Shown: positions 45,412 to 59,000 of the stretch, piece by piece
Position numbering within the stretch: position 1 is the stretch's first letter
Layout: every line of letters starts with the position of its first letter
Notes under the pieces: model-generated
Databases searched by the model: none
The model's input: the letters and a program-made list of their open reading frames with translations, nothing else
What the model was told of the DNA's origin: nothing
Assembly: GCA_947471745.1 (NCBI GenBank)
Contig: CANJKZ010001109.1
Location: 2,914,001 to 2,978,000, forward strand
Length of the DNA stretch: 64,000 nucleotides
Reading direction: 5' to 3'
Source: Closterium sp. Naga37s-1
Taxonomy: Eukaryota; Streptophyta; Zygnematophyceae; Desmidiales; Closteriaceae
Program-made: the position numbers and the translations under genes

Positions 45412-45898
45412 TGTCGAAGAGAAAAGGCCCCGCCCTCGCTTGGGCGAAGTCGACCATGCATTTCGGAACAAGATGGTGTTCGTTTCGTGGTCATCGGCGA
45501 CTTCGGGGACTTTTATATGTGTGCAATGAGTCATTTGTCGACGAGATTAATTGGTCGAGGTAGAAGTGTTTCTGCTCGATCAAAGTCCTCGTCTAAGAGG
45601 AGCTCGTCGACAGGAGTAAAACGGCGTCAAAGACGAGCCTTTCTGATAGACGGAATTGGCAGAATTGATGTTTCGACAGATTGCTGGTCGACATAATTTA
45701 GTTCGACGAGTGTTTCGTCGAGCAGAGCGATTCTGGTTGACCAGAATTACTTGGCTCCGAAATTCGCAATGTGCGTGAATTTCGCCCAATGGCGGAACAG
45801 CAAATTTTGACCAATTAGGTAATTTCGGAAATTGTACTCCTGAGGAGAATTCGATTCAGTAAGGAAACTGAACCTGAAACACGTTTTTGCTAACAGTA
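45412..45898 (+). repeat. Copia 'T' 3' LTR, incomplete
   Basis: Matches 31929 onward for about 487 bp, then switches abruptly to unrelated sequence. Confidence 0.9.
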
Positions 45899-46729
45899 AA
45901 AACGTGCACAATGTCAAAGAAAGCAGGTAGAAATGTAGAACAGGAAAGAGGGTTTGCACTAGCAAGCAGTTGAATACATATAGGAAACCCTAAATTGGGT
46001 TGTACTCGCTATAGAGTACCCCACTGCAGGCTAGACAAATACAACATTCTGACACACCCCCATAGCCAAAGTGGGGTGTAATCAGCATAATAAGCAGGCC
46101 GAGCAATAGTTCACAATGATAAGCAAAGCTAGAGGCTATCACAGAGGGCAAGTGAGGAGGAGGAGAGACTGTGGGGGCGAGAAGATGGGAGGCGACGGCT
46201 GAAGCTGCAGACACACTGTAGCCACTGGCTCAGTGGCTACCGAAGCAAAGGCCCGGACTTCAGGAGTAACTGGCTCCGCGGCTACACCGAGCGGCTTGAG
46301 CAACTGACCCACGGGCGACTGGCGACTACCGGAGATTGTAGCCTCCGGACTACCGCTGCGGACGACAAGACGGCTGCCTCCACTCAACCTCCCCCAGTTG
46401 TCCCACACCCCTTTCACACACCTCCTGCTGTTCCCCTAGCACTGCTCACACTCCACCCCCCTAGTACCACTTCGACGGCTCCCACACATCCACCCCCCTC
46501 AGCGACAGCTGCAGCAGTGGGAGACGGAGGAGGAGGATGAGCAGGGGAGGCCGCACACACCCGTCACCCCCATACCCGCCACCCCCAAACCCTAACACAG
46601 GCAGTACGGGGCGGGAGCGGGTGCACGCACGGTAGGGCAGGTGCGCGCGGGCCAGGAGCAGGCTAAACGGGCCGTGCATGGGCCTGGCGTAGGCCGTACG
46701 GGCCGCGCGCGGGCTATACGGGTCGCGCG
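45899..46729. other. Retrotransposon debris, partly unidentified
   Basis: 45899 to about 46056 resembles an LTR read on the minus strand: start TGTGTCAGAATG preceded by a ctatggggg purine tract. It shares gacacacccccatag and accccactgcag words with 62800-62890. From about 46060 to 46729 no gene was recognised; 46470-46700 is GC-rich low complexity. Confidence 0.5.
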
Positions 46730-47765
46730 TGTTAACAGGAATGGAGTGTTGCCCCCGCCCTCGCTTGGGCAACGCCGACGACTTGGTCGGATGTACGGGA
46801 GTAGCAGCCGACCGTTCACAGTGGGAGAGCTGCTCGACAGGCTTTGTCGAGCTCCAGGGGACCGCTGTGGTGTTGCTGTCGACCAGGGAGCTCGACAGCT
46901 GCAACTGACTGGTCTGGGCGACGGGTGGGACGTCGACCAGGACCTGCGGTTCGACGGGGAGGTCTCCGGAGCATCCCGTCGACCTGCACTTCGACTGAGA
47001 GGTCTCCGGAGCCTCCCGTCGACCTGCAGCTCGACCGGGAGGTCTCTGGAGCATCCCGTCGACCTGCAGTTCGACCGGGAGGTCGACAGAGCAGTTCTGG
47101 TCGACGGAAGGGGTCCGTCGACCAGGGGGTAGCTCGACGGGAGTTGTGGTCGACCAGGAGCGCCTGGTGGTCGACCAGAGGGACCCAGTGGTCGACCGGA
47201 GGCACCTGGGGGTCGACCAGAGCACCAGGGGTCGACCAGGTCGACCGGGTAACCTGCTCGACGAGGTCTGCGGAGGCACGTGAACGTCGTCGAGATCGCG
47301 ATGGCGCAGGCGACTTCGGGCTGGTATCCCGAAGTCGATGTGGCTCGTTAGGCGCAGACAACAGCCGACGGATGCCCAACGAGGCAAGTCGGGCCAATCG
47401 TCTGCGCGCACCTGCGAGCGCGCGCACTGCTGTGTTCTACGGGGCACGCCGTCGACCTGCTTTGTTGGCAGGTCGCCCTTCTGCAGTGCTGGCGCGGCTC
47501 CTCTACGCAATGCTGGCAGGCGGTCGACCGAGCTGCGCTGGCGGTCGACCAGGCTAGCTGCAGGGTTGCTAGGTGCATGATGTAGTCATTGTTGTCATTG
47601 CTTCTTCAATGATTCTGTATTCTCAACTTTGTTAGTGGAAACTCTTGTCAATCTCTCCCGTGAATGTGCAAGCACTAAGGAACCAAGCAAAGCTACGATC
47701 ACTCCTAGTAGTTCGTGCCAACCCCCGTAGTCTAGCTCACTACCGTTGTAGAGTGAATCTCCTCA
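46730..47765 (+). repeat. GTCGAC-rich Copia 5' LTR
   Basis: 1036 bp, TGTTAACAGG...CTCCTCA, with a GTCGAC-dense middle at about 46910-47270. Confidence 0.9.
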
Positions 47766-47862
47766 TGGTGCGGTGAGCGTGGAACGAACACGCGACCTTC
47801 AGATAGGAGCCGACTTTTGCACCTACTAAGCCGTTCGTAGGCCGGCAGCAACGTTAGTCGCC

Positions 47863-50800
47863 ATGGTCGACCCCGTAGTTGATGCAGGCGTAGCGGACAC
47901 CTTGGAGACACGCTTGGCTGATGGGAGGAGACGCTACGCAGATGGCGAGTACGGGACGATCCCCTTGACGATTGTCGAGTTGGGCATCCGGGCGCAGTGG
48001 GCGACGGATCACCCTTCCCGTCCTGCATCTCCTCGACCGGTGCGAAACGAAGGTGGCATCGATGACGAGGTCGACGGCGGTGCTCAAGTCAGCGGCAGCG
48101 AAGGCACGAGGCAAATAGGGGTGATCAAGGTCGACGGTGGTGTCGACGGAATCCAGGCGCGAGTGCAGCGGTCGACGGCGGCTGCAGGCAGCTCGCGCGC
48201 CGACGTCGATGTTCGATGTCGCTCTCCTCTACGAAGTGGTGGCGGGCTCTCGGCGACGACGTATGTGACGGCGGGCGGGATTGCACCGGCGTATGGCTAC
48301 TTCAAGTTTTCGCCGGATCGAATCACCGTCGCTCCGCTGCAAGGTCGACGGGACCTCATCACCTGGAGGGAGTCGATCGAACCTCAGCTGGAGGTCGCCG
48401 GGCTGAAGGGCTTCGCCGACGGCACCGTGCCAATTCCGCCCGAGGAGGATGTCGAGCTGCGCGGGGAGTTTCGTTCTGCTCACCTGCTCACCTTCATGGT
48501 CATCTCGAGGTGCTGCTCGCCGGTGGTGCAGCTGGCGCTCAGGAGCTGTCGAGAGCGACTGGATGCTGGTCACCAGGCATGGCGCTTCATCATGTCGACG
48601 TACCAGGTCAGGGACGACCTGTACATCGGGCATCTGGAAGAGAAGATGACTCACATTCGGATGGGCGAGCAGGAGTCGGCGACGGATTACTGCAACCGTG
48701 CTCGACGGATCCTGGCTGAGATGCGGATGGCGGGCGCCGAATACTCGACGGCGTCCTACATCACCCACATGGTCAAGGGCTTGCCGCGCAGCTACAATCT
48801 CATGAAGAGGATGATGATGGTGCCCGGCACGCGTGAGTCCCTCGACGAGGACTCCATCACCAGCTACATTCTTCAAGACGAGGCGATGCAGGAGGCCGAA
48901 CAGCCCACAGAGCTCCTTCCGCAGGCAAACTACGCTGCATCGACGAAGCTGAATCAGCTGCAATGGCAGCGCGGGAAGCCGGGCGGAGGTGGTAGCGGAG
49001 GTGGGCGGTCGACGAAGGACGTCGACGACAAGCGGTCGATGCGGGACAAGGGTCGACGAGGTGGTGGTCGACGGCGGGAGTGCTGGATCTGCGGCGACCC
49101 CGACCACTTTTCCTACGAATGCCCCGACCGCGACAACAGCGATGAGGACGACACGAAGGGTGGCCGTGGCCGGTCGACCAGCCGTCGCCCCCGTCGAGAA
49201 GCGAAGCCGCGCAAGGAGAAGCAAGCGTCGAAGAAGACGTCGTCGACGAAGGACGTCGACAGCTCCAGCGGCAAGAGCCGAGGCGACGGGGAGGCGTCGT
49301 GCTCGATGGTCGGCGTGGTGGAGCCGACGGTCTCGCTGGCGCCGGAGGCTGGCGAGGACTTCCAGGCAGTGGCGGCAGCTGTGCAGGCCAACCCGATGGC
49401 GGTGCTGCTCGACAGCGGGTGCTCCCACCACCTGATGGGGACGAAGTCGGTCTTCGTCGACATGAAGCACGTGCGTGGGTTCAACAGGGCATTGCAGCCT
49501 GTCGAGGGTCGCGGAACCGTCGCTCTGCAAGGGGAGGCCGGGAAGCGGGTCCTCATCCCCGACGTACTCTACGTTCCGGGCGTATAGGCAAACCTGTTGT
49601 CTGCTGGCCAGCTGAAGGAGAGCGGAGTGCTGCTGCAGGGCGATGGCGACGGGATGCTGCTCGTCGCCGCGACCGGGGAGGTGCTCGGTCGAGCACGCTA
49701 CACTGGACGAGTCCTCTGCACCGACCTTCGCCCCTGCTTGACGTAGTCGCAGTCGACCGAGGTGGTGGCTCTGCGAACGATCGTCTCGGCGACGAAGACG
49801 ACCCCCGATAGGATGCATGCGCGGCTCGCACACGTCAGCGTCGACACAATCAAGAGCTCGGCGAAGCATGATGTTGCTACTGGGCTCGACATCACGTCGT
49901 CAACCGGAGCAGACCCGCCGTGTGTCTCGTGCGTCGGAGGAAAGCTGGCGCGGCACACCTTCCCCGCCAAGGGCTCGAATGCAGCGGAGGCGCTGGCTGT
50001 CGTGCACATTGACTTGTGCGGGCCATTTTGGGTGGCTGCCAAGGATGGCAGCTTGTACTTCCTACTGCTGAAGGATCGCCATACTCGATTCGTGTGGGCA
50101 ATGCCGGTCGCTAAGAAGAGCGACGTGCTGCGGGAGTTCGAGAAGTGGCTGGTGCTTGTGGAACGACAGACGAAGAAGTCGGTCCTGTCGCTTCGCTCCG
50201 ATCGAGGAGGGGAATTCCTCGGGAAGGCGTTCACCGACTTCGTCGCCGGGAAGGGCATCGTCCACGACCTGATGTGCCCCTACACTCCGCAACAGAATGG
50301 CATGGCTGAGCGGGAGATGCGCACGGTCGTCGAGTCCGTGCGGACGATGCTGCTGCACATGGGCGTGCAGCATCACTGGTGGCACCTTGCTCTACGACAA
50401 GCGGTCTGGGTGCGCAACTGCTTGGAGCGGTCGGCGACGCCGCCGGGAACGACTCCGTACCAGCTGCTGACCGGGCAGAGGCCCGACCTTACGCTAGCGG
50501 GGTGTGGGGCTGCATGGTGCAGTTCATGGTTCCCGAGCAGCAGCGCGGTGGGAAGCTGGCGCCGAAGGCTCGTTGGGGGCTTCACCTGGGTGTGTCGCCT
50601 GAGAGCAAGGGCTGGGAGGTGCTCGACCTGACCGACAACAAGGTGGTCACGTCGGTCGAGGTGATCTTCTACGAGACGCTGTCGCTGGAGGTGTGGAAGG
50701 CGAAGTATGGGCCGGCGTCGGAGCGGACGCAGGCGCACCCGCCGACGGCCACCTCGACGGCAACGGTTCCACTGCTCGCCGACGTCGACGAGCCTGCTGA

Positions 50801-52008
50801 TGAGGATGTTGTGGCGGTTCTTCCACTTCCCCCTATTCTTGCTCCTCCCTCTCCCGTCGCAGATCGACCCGCTTCGACACCTGTGTCGGCCACCGGCGAT
50901 GAGGGGAGCCTTGAGGCGCCGCCTGTGGCGCCGACCCATGACATCGCCGGCGGTCGACAAGGCGCCAAGCTCGTCGACCAGGATGGGAAGCCGTCGACGA
51001 CAGGGCAGTAGCCAGGGGAGCCGGTCGAACAGGAGGCTATAGCAGCGGTGCAGCCGACAGGGGAGCAGCAGCCGGGGCGGTCGACAGGGGAGCTGTCGAA
51101 GTCAACAGCGGGCGAGCAGCCGGTCGACGGGTCGAAGCAGCTGGTCGACGGGTCGAAGCAGCTGGTCGACGACGAGGATGTCGATGAGGAAGGGGAGCAG
51201 TCGGCGGGTGAGGAGTCCACCGACAGCGACGTGGTGGAAGTGCCGATCAGGAAGCCTGAGCTGCGACGCACAGGTCGAGCTCGACGGCCACCGGAGCGGC
51301 TGAGCTTCCACGCCTGCCTACCGCCAGCTGCCTTCACCACGGTGTTCGACGAGGTCGACGACGATCTGTTGCACGACGACGCCGAGGAGGATGAAGACCT
51401 GCCGGAGCTCGACCCTGACGTGCATGCCGACCCCGAACGCCGCTGGGACATCGCCATGATGACGGTGAAGGAGGCGCTGTCGAGCAGGAAGGGCGAGGCG
51501 GTGAAGGCCGCCATGGAAGAAGAGATCCGCAGTCTCATCGGCATGGGGACTTGGGAGCTGGTCGAACGCCCACGCGGGGTGAACATCATGAAGAACCGGT
51601 GGGTGCTGACGACCAAGTACCGCATCGACGACACCGTCGAGCGCGAGAAGGCGAGGCTGGTCGTGAAGGGCTTCACGCAGGTGTACGGTGCCGAATACGA
51701 CGAGACGTACTCGCCGGTGAGCAGCTACGTCACGCTGAGAATCTTCCTCAGCATCGTCGTCGTTCTGGACCTCAACCTGATGCAGCTCGACATGAAGAAC
51801 GCTTTCCTGCAGAGCAAGCTCGACAGGGTGCTCTACATGTACCAGCCGGACTACTTCGACGACGGGACCGGCCGGGTATGCAAGCTACTGAAGAGCCTCT
51901 ACGGGCTGAAGCAGTCACCGCTACTGTAGTACAGGGCTCTCGACAGTGTGCTGCTGGGTGCTGGCTGGAAGAAGAGCCAGGTCGACGAGGCGCTCTACTT
52001 CAAGGTCT
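47863..52008 (+). other. Copia gag-pol region of the truncated element
   Basis: Gag start MVDPVVDAGVADTLETRL, conserved GGIAPAYGYFKFSPDRI, knuckle CWICGDPDHFSYECP, protease VLLDSGCSHHLMGTKSVF, integrase (VVHIDLCGPFWVAAKDGS, LRSDRGGEFLGKAF), RT (KARLVVKGFTQVYGAEYDETY, SLYGLKQSPLL). A fossil, with a few disruptions and lacking its 3' part. Confidence 0.9.
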
Positions 52009-52303
52009 CTGCTCGCCCCTCACGTGCCCTCTTCCCTGTAGCCATTCTATAAGTGGCTAACACGCCTTGGTGCATACCAAAATTCAACTTTCCACGCTTT
52101 TCCTGCCCTCATCTATCCCCTGCCGTTATCAGCACACTTCCCGTGGACGTTGTCCATCACTCTGCCATTCTCGACTTGTTTGCAATTTCAGGGATTTTGC
52201 CTCCCATTATGATTGTAGTTACTTCTTCCTATCTGCTGCTCGTTGCCATGCAAACCTGAGCTTCGTGTATGTACCGCATGCCTGTTCACGCCCATCGTGG
52301 CAG

Positions 52304-53044
52304 AGATCTTTCGAGCAATCAGCTCTCTGGTGCAATTCCCACTGCAATAGGCAAGCTTTCAAACATGAATTACCTGTAAGCCCCTTTGCTTGGCTGTGTT
52401 TCCCTTTCTGCGCTTCATGCCCGCCCCACATGCCTCCGTTCTCATGTTTGATTATAAGAAGCCAACTTCTTGAATTTTCTTAGAGTAATCGGTCTTTTAG
52501 TCGCCGTATGGCTTGTTTTGAGGCTTCTCAAAAGCCGTATGCCTTGCGCATTATAGTTGCTGGAGAGGGGTTAGGGAAAGCCTGTGGTGCGGGATTGAAT
52601 CGTGTTGTAACGTGTTCGGGCCTGTTTTGGGGCCAAATTTCTTCTCCGCCATGATGTGGTACATTGTATCACCCTGTGTCGAACATGCATTAGCCGTTCG
52701 ACACTGCCGATACATTATTTGTCGTTCGACAGTTATTCAGATTTGACTTGGGTTCAGTAATGTTCGAATCGTATTCGTATTTGGTTTCTGGGTCAGTATT
52801 CGGTCAAATATGAAACCACACAGTACTCGGAAAATAATAATGAAAACATGCTGCCTCCATGTGATGTTTGTGTATAAACTACATAGATTGGGTACAGTCT
52901 GTAAGAACTTGTAGATTCCATGCAAACTTGAGCTTCCTGTATTTGCCGCATGCCCTATGCTCATTGTGGCAGGTCACTTTCTTATAACCGGCTCAGTGGC
53001 ACAATTCCTGCTGCAATCGGCAACCTTGCAAAACTGACTCATCT
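52304..53044 (+). other. Two 72-nt LRR exons of the mosaic gene
   Basis: Exons 52304-52375 (DLSSNQLSGAIPTAIGKLSN) and 52973-53044 (SLSYNRLSGTIPAAIGNLAK) are each exactly one plant-type 24-residue LRR, with the same phase at both ends (one base in, two bases out). Such exons can be added or lost without shifting the frame. Their flanking introns are also similar (catgcaaac...gtggcag before, gtaagcc...tttgcttggctgt after), so the unit duplicated as a block. Earlier LRR exons were not found. Confidence 0.85.
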
Positions 53045-56000
53045 GTAAGCCTTTGCTTGGCTGTACCTGGATTGCAAGCTAGGAATGTTCTGTCTGCATA
53101 CATGCATGCATAAACAGCGAACTGATTCTGACACGTTCCTGGGAAGAGAGAGTGGAGCGGATGGTTTCAGTGCCTGCCCGTGCTCTGTTTTTGGTAAGGC
53201 CTCTGTGCTACATTTCCCCCTTGCTTCATGCGCGTCTCTCTTGACTACTCTTGTCTATTTACTCTCCTCCCTCTCGCTGCAGGTTTGCCGGGCACAAGGT
53301 ATAGAATGGTGTGATATTAACAAGGACATACATTGGAGTATATAGCCTATATAGAAACGTGTACAAGAATATGTCCAACCATCTTCCATGGCCGCTCCAA
53401 GCATGTCGAGCAATGGCACTGCTTCATTTGCGACCTCGTCCAGGATGGTACCACCACTATTCACAATTTTAACCTCTGTGCAAATTTGGCTGACATCTCA
53501 TTCTGCTCTCCTTCGCCTCTTGGAACTTGCGCTCCACTCTGACAAATTTAGGAATTGTCCTCTTCTCTCTTCCAAGCCTTTTGAATATATGCAGACTGAG
53601 GTGTTGGTAAGATTCTCTTCACCTATGTATCCTACATATATTTCTTGTGTAGATTGAGACACGCAAACGTAGTTCGGGCCCATAACTCGGTTGAACTGGA
53701 GGGATGGTTGATGGTCCAATCTTGGCTTAATTGTTTGAACAGCAAGATTAGGTTGGCCATATATTGAACTTCCCAATAAACTTGCCTCGCCCTTGACCAA
53801 GTTTATTGGTGCAGGTCAATACATGGCAGTGTCTGTCTGCAGACATGCACAAAGCAAACTGATTCTGACACGACTCTGGCTAATACCTCTGTGCCGGTTG
53901 GTTAGGTAGAGTGAAGCCACATTGCTTTCTAGGGCCGACTGTGTGAGAGCTGGCTGGAGTCAGATTTTGGTAAATTGGCAATGCAACTTAGTAACCTTTT
54001 TCTACTGTCAGGCCTCGCTGCCTTAATTCCTACTCATGTATCGCTTCTCCCTTGTCATTGTCGAAAACTGAACCATTGAACTCACTGGCTCAATCGCCAT
54101 TGCAATCAACATCCTCACAAGTACAGCACACGTACAAAAGTACAACAATGAAAAGCTATGATATAAAAAGTGCAAGACTCCGGCTTCTGCTCCTCTTCTT
54201 TGAGCCATATGCCCTCCTCTTGATGCTAGTCTGGACACTTGCTCTCCATTGATCCCTCGTCCTTGTTGTCCTCTTCCTCTATCTTTATTTTTCTACCTCT
54301 CCCCTGCAGTGATCTCCACCGCAACTACCTCACAGGCCCCCTGGTGAATCTCCCATTCTCCGAAGTGGACTTGACCGATAACTACCTGTCGGGTGTTGTG
54401 TCTGCACCAGACTGCCGTCGACTCAACATCGCCGCCAACTGCTTCTCACCAACCAAAGCCTGCCGCCCTGCCATGCAGCGGCCCATAGCACAGTGCATGG
54501 CATTCTGTGGCATCTCTCCAACCGCTTCTGCCTGTGGTGGTCGGGGCGTGTGCTACCCAGATGGGCCTAGTTTGGTGCCAACGTGCCTGTGTGATGCAGG
54601 ATTCTTGCAGCTTGGAGGAATCACCTGTATTTCAGTTGGTAATAAAGAACTTTTACATGATTTCAGAATGTCAAAGCACTGGGTTTTTGCACGTCAAATT
54701 CTTTGTGGTCCTTGAATTATGCACTTTACAGACATTTTCTCAACTTTCTGGTTTGCACACATTGGTTACCCCATGCTTTGCTGCAAGTTGTTCACTGTTG
54801 TTGGGCCTGTTGGATTTCAGCTACCACACACTCGAAAACTCCTTCGGCAGGCACAAACACCATATCAGTAGATCTTACCCTCATAGCGTTGACCACATGA
54901 TTTGACCTGCACAGCTTAGCACACACGTTCAGATTCTCCACCACTCCCACCCTTCCCCATGCACTGCTGCCCTTTCCTCGCAACTCTTCAGGCTTCCAAG
55001 GAAATATTCTCCCACCATTCACAGTGCTCACCAAGGGCACGCAGCAGGAGACGGTGGGAAAGTTCGTGGCGAAGCCTGTGGCTCTGTTTTCGTACCCACC
55101 TGGTGTATCCACCTTTGGATGTGGCTTGGAGTTGGCCTTCAGAGTCAACTTCACCTTTGCTCTCATGCCCCAGTCGGGTACTGCTTGGTCCAGCGGCTTT
55201 GCATTTGTAATCGTGGCAAAGCCCAAGGCAGGAAAACCTGGTGGTGTGGGGTATAGTGGAGTGGGACCCAGGAGCATAGCCGTGGTATTTGACACGCTTC
55301 AGGATGATGCGGGCGAGCAGCACGTGGGGCTGAGCATCAATGGTGCAGAGGAACCCTTCGTCAAGGAGGTGTCACCGTTCGCTTTCACTGATGGCAATTC
55401 ATACACTGTGTGGGTGGACTACGAGCCTGGAGATCCCAGCACCATTCAAGTGTTCCTGGCAAACTCAAACGTGAAGCCAGTGGAGCCGCTGCTGCAGAGG
55501 AATGTGTCGTTGTGTGCGGTGCTGCAGCCTGGGGTGAAGCATCTGGCATTCTCGTTTGGATTTGTGGCCTCCACCACTGTGAAGCCCTTCCAGCTGCATG
55601 GCATTCTCTTCTCCTCTGTGCAAATAGGCAAGGCTTTTTTGGGGCAGGTGGGATGCTGGTGACTGCCAAGGTTGTTTATGACTGGTACTGACGTGACGTC
55701 TTCTCACGTTTGAGTTCCCTTTCTTCTCACTTCATTCCTAGCAAACTTCAATAATCCATCTCACTTGCACGGTTATTTTGTTTCGTAATCATAAATTCCA
55801 CAGTAGTTGAAAAAATTCAGCCGTGTAAGCAGTGTAGTGAGTTAATAACGTGTTAAATCGAACTTGAAATCTTATGGTTCGTCCCAAACCCATTCGGTTT
55901 GATCACCTGGCCAGTTTGATCTTAAGGTTTGATCACCCAAACCAATTCGGCTTGATCATTGCTCATGCTGATTGAACAATGCCTAATTTTATTACTCAAA

Positions 56001-59000
56001 CATTACAGTAGGATGGGGTGTTTATTTGAGATGCTTTTCTGGGTACTGGTGATGATGGTGGCACCTGTCATAGCTAGGCCATTTTAGATATGATGACACT
56101 GGTAGCCTTTTTGCATCATCTTGCCACTCCTACCTTATAGTGTGCTCTCCTTGTCCAAGACCCAACCAGCACTCTATGGCTTTTGTGCTTCTCGTTCTTG
56201 TGTCTATCTCGACAGTTGCTCCTTCACCCAAGGAAGTCCAGGTCGTTCTTGAGAAAGGTGAGCTCCCTGTCATGCGGCAACTAGAAGCTGGGATGGTTAG
56301 TAGCAAGCAACCTGCAGAAAAACTTTAACAATTGTTTAGATTACTCGCAGTTTCCGATCCAAAGATTGTTTAAAAAAAAATTCCAAGCCATCGTGGTCCG
56401 TTGATAGTGAGATACGCGCAGTACCACCCACCCACTGCCATAAAATCCTAGCTTGCTACTACTGCCATAACTTAGCTTGTGGGTCGCTCAAGAAGTGAAG
56501 GGCGGTGTACAAGTTGGTATTTATGATATTCAATTCTCCAGGGCGCAACCATACCCGATCTCACTGGGAAATGCCTTCAATTTTGTCGCCTATCCTTTCT
56601 AGCGGATTATAGATGTACTTAGGGAACCTTGAGCACCATTTTTTTGTGAACCGATTGTAGCTCAAGTTATTAAATGTCAGACTTCTTGGAGGCACAAACA
56701 GGTGCTTTTAATACCAGACCACGCCATCCCTCTCAACTCAACTGCTACCTTCATCCACATCTCTCGTTATGTCCAACCCTTCCCGCCCCTCACAGCCCTC
56801 GGCCTCTCATTATCAGAGTCCACATTTGCACCGACTCGAGCCAGTCCCTTTTCGCGCTATGTCAGTGCGGACTTCAAGCTGTCGGCCACCAGAGTGGACT
56901 CGTGGAGCATTCGTGATTTCCACACGTGGGACTCCGTGCCCTTCCTCAACTGGCCTGTCAAGAACCAAAATGACTGCAGTCAGTGTGGAAAGAACCGGGA
57001 GTTTTCAGTTCAGCACCTGAGCTGCTTTTCTGCGATGAGTGTGATCGACCGCAGAATGAAGTTCTCAAGTACCGTTAATTGCATTTGTATATTGTTGTCG
57101 TCTAATGCTGCGCTCATTGCCAAACACTGTTGTGGTTTGTACCGTGTCCACACAGCATTGTACGAGGCAGCAAACTCCATTGACCATCCATGCAAGGCAC
57201 ACACACTGCCATAATTTAAACACATCAAGAGGGATCAAAGGGCGAATAGAATATCTCAGGAAAATTTAACCAAATCGTCAGAATTTAGGTTTAATCAGGT
57301 TGGAGAGGTTGAGAATTGTAACCCCCCTTGGTTGAGAATCTACACCCAACCAAGTCGAGCCAGTTTTAAAACGAAACTATTTCAACCCCGTCCTTCATCA
57401 CTCCACCCTTCTTTGCATCACCTTTCTTGCTCTACCACCTCTCAGATGCGTGCTGGGCGTATGCGGTGGTGGCGAGTGTGGAGGCGGCATACGGCATTGC
57501 AAAGCAGCAGAGCGCTCCCCGGCTGGCAGTGGAGGCGCTCTTCACCCTCATGGGGCTCTCCGACTCCGACAAGTGCTCTGCTGGCGGCTCCCCCACCCAC
57601 GCCCTTGAGACGCTCGTGGCTCTCGATGCCACCAGTGGGCTCCCTGGTGCCAGCGACCCTGTAGGTAGAACAGCATGAGGACGTGATATGGTATGGTATG
57701 TATCACCTCATCCACCCAGCCAATGGACGTGGTATGATAGGGCAAACAACATGTAGACGTGGTATGGTATGTATGGTATGGTATAGTGAAACCACCTCAT
57801 CCAACCAGCTACGCGAGTTTTTGATTGTATGATTATCAAATTTTCTTATTGGTGTCTCAGGCCCACAGATACGTTGTTAATTTGCTGAGGCATCGTTATG
57901 TTGTGGTGTGAGATTAGTTTTTATGCTTCTCATCATTTGCCTTGTTCCTTTTTTGGTGGTCCCTCCTCGGGTGGGGCTGCTGAAGTACCCTTCCCTAGTT
58001 TCAAAACTCCTTCAACCTCCAGGCCTTCTCCAATCTCACTCCCAACCCCCACCCCACCTTTTCCCATCCAACAATGCTGCAATCTCGTGGCCCCAGGCAA
58101 CAACGTACCCGGTGCAGGCTTTTGAGCGAGCGCAGTTCAAGGGGTATGTGGGGCTCATGCTGGCAGTGCAGCGGCAGCCAGTGGTGGTTCACGTCGAGGC
58201 GTCTGCTCCAACCTTCATGCAGTATGATGGGGTGAGTCGCTGCAACTCACACTCAGGGTCATCGCTTTGATGGCATCACTTCGCATCACCTTTTGCCTAC
58301 CTTTTGCTGAGGGTCATCACTTGGATGTCATGTACTTTCACAGAGAGACGCATGCCATCACATTGGTATGCTGCATCCCCTTCTACAGCTTCATTCCTCT
58401 CTTGGCATGTACTCTTTATCTCCCACTTTGTGAATGTTCTGCCCCCACCTCACTTCAGACTTTTAAATACCAGGATCCTGGTTGCTACACGGGCAGTCTC
58501 AACCATGTTGTACTCGTTATTGGCTACTTCATCACAAGAAACGATGGCAGCCAGAACCGCATTGCGCCTCCGTTTTGGATCATCCGCAACTCCTGGGGAG
58601 AGGAGTGGGGCCAAAGGGGACATATGCGCATGGACATTCAGGGAGGGGATGGCGTGTGTGGCATCAACGTGCTGCCTGGCATCTACCCCATTGTGAAGAG
58701 TAAGGCATCTAATACCCCACTGGAAAGAGCAAGCCATATCTACACTGTCATCGGTGAGGCGTGCCGTATCCACCTCTTTGTCAGGCGGCCATAACTACTC
58801 TAACCCGCTAGCCCTTTGGTAAGTGGTCTCTGCTGCCCACCCTCAGCTGCAAGCCATGGTTGCTTGTTATTCCTCTTTTGCCCATATCTCCTGTGTTCCT
58901 CGTGCCAGAAAAGTTGCTCCCAGGGCACTGGTGTGACTTAACATCCTGGAAGTGAAGGGGTACAAGTAAGCCTGGAAACAAATAACTCAATTAAATAGGG

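Larger units (their letters stand above)
31929..45898 (+). mobile_element. Copia element 'T', plus strand, split by a nested Copia
   Basis: The 5' LTR 31929-32709 is followed directly by TGGTGCAGTGAGCGTG, a primer-binding site, and a gag start near 32811 (MVDPVVEAG). Gag is interrupted at 32935 by the 7.6-kb element 32936-40566 and resumes at 40572. Gag, zinc knuckle, protease, integrase, RT and RNase H follow to about 45264. A polypurine tract (gggcagggga) precedes the 3' LTR (from 45412), which is cut short at about 45898. The coding region is broken at a handful of places in addition to the nested insertion. Confidence 0.9.
46730..52008 (+). mobile_element. Copia element, plus strand, 3'-truncated beside the mosaic protease gene
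   Basis: The 5' LTR 46730-47765 ends TCTCCTCA and is followed by TGGTGCGGTGAGCGTGGAACG. Gag starts at 47863. Gag, knuckle, protease, integrase and part of RT are present, and the element stops within the RT domain (after DEALYFKV) near 52008. No RNase H end and no 3' LTR. The host gene's first visible exon lies about 300 bp further on. Same superfamily group as elements S and T. The coding region is broken in a few places. Confidence 0.9.

Noticed and set aside
56216-56261. Possible small exon (VAPSPKEVQVVLEK) in the mosaic gene
   Set aside because: It has a usable acceptor and donor, but its phase does not fit between the lectin and protease exons, which already join in phase 0.
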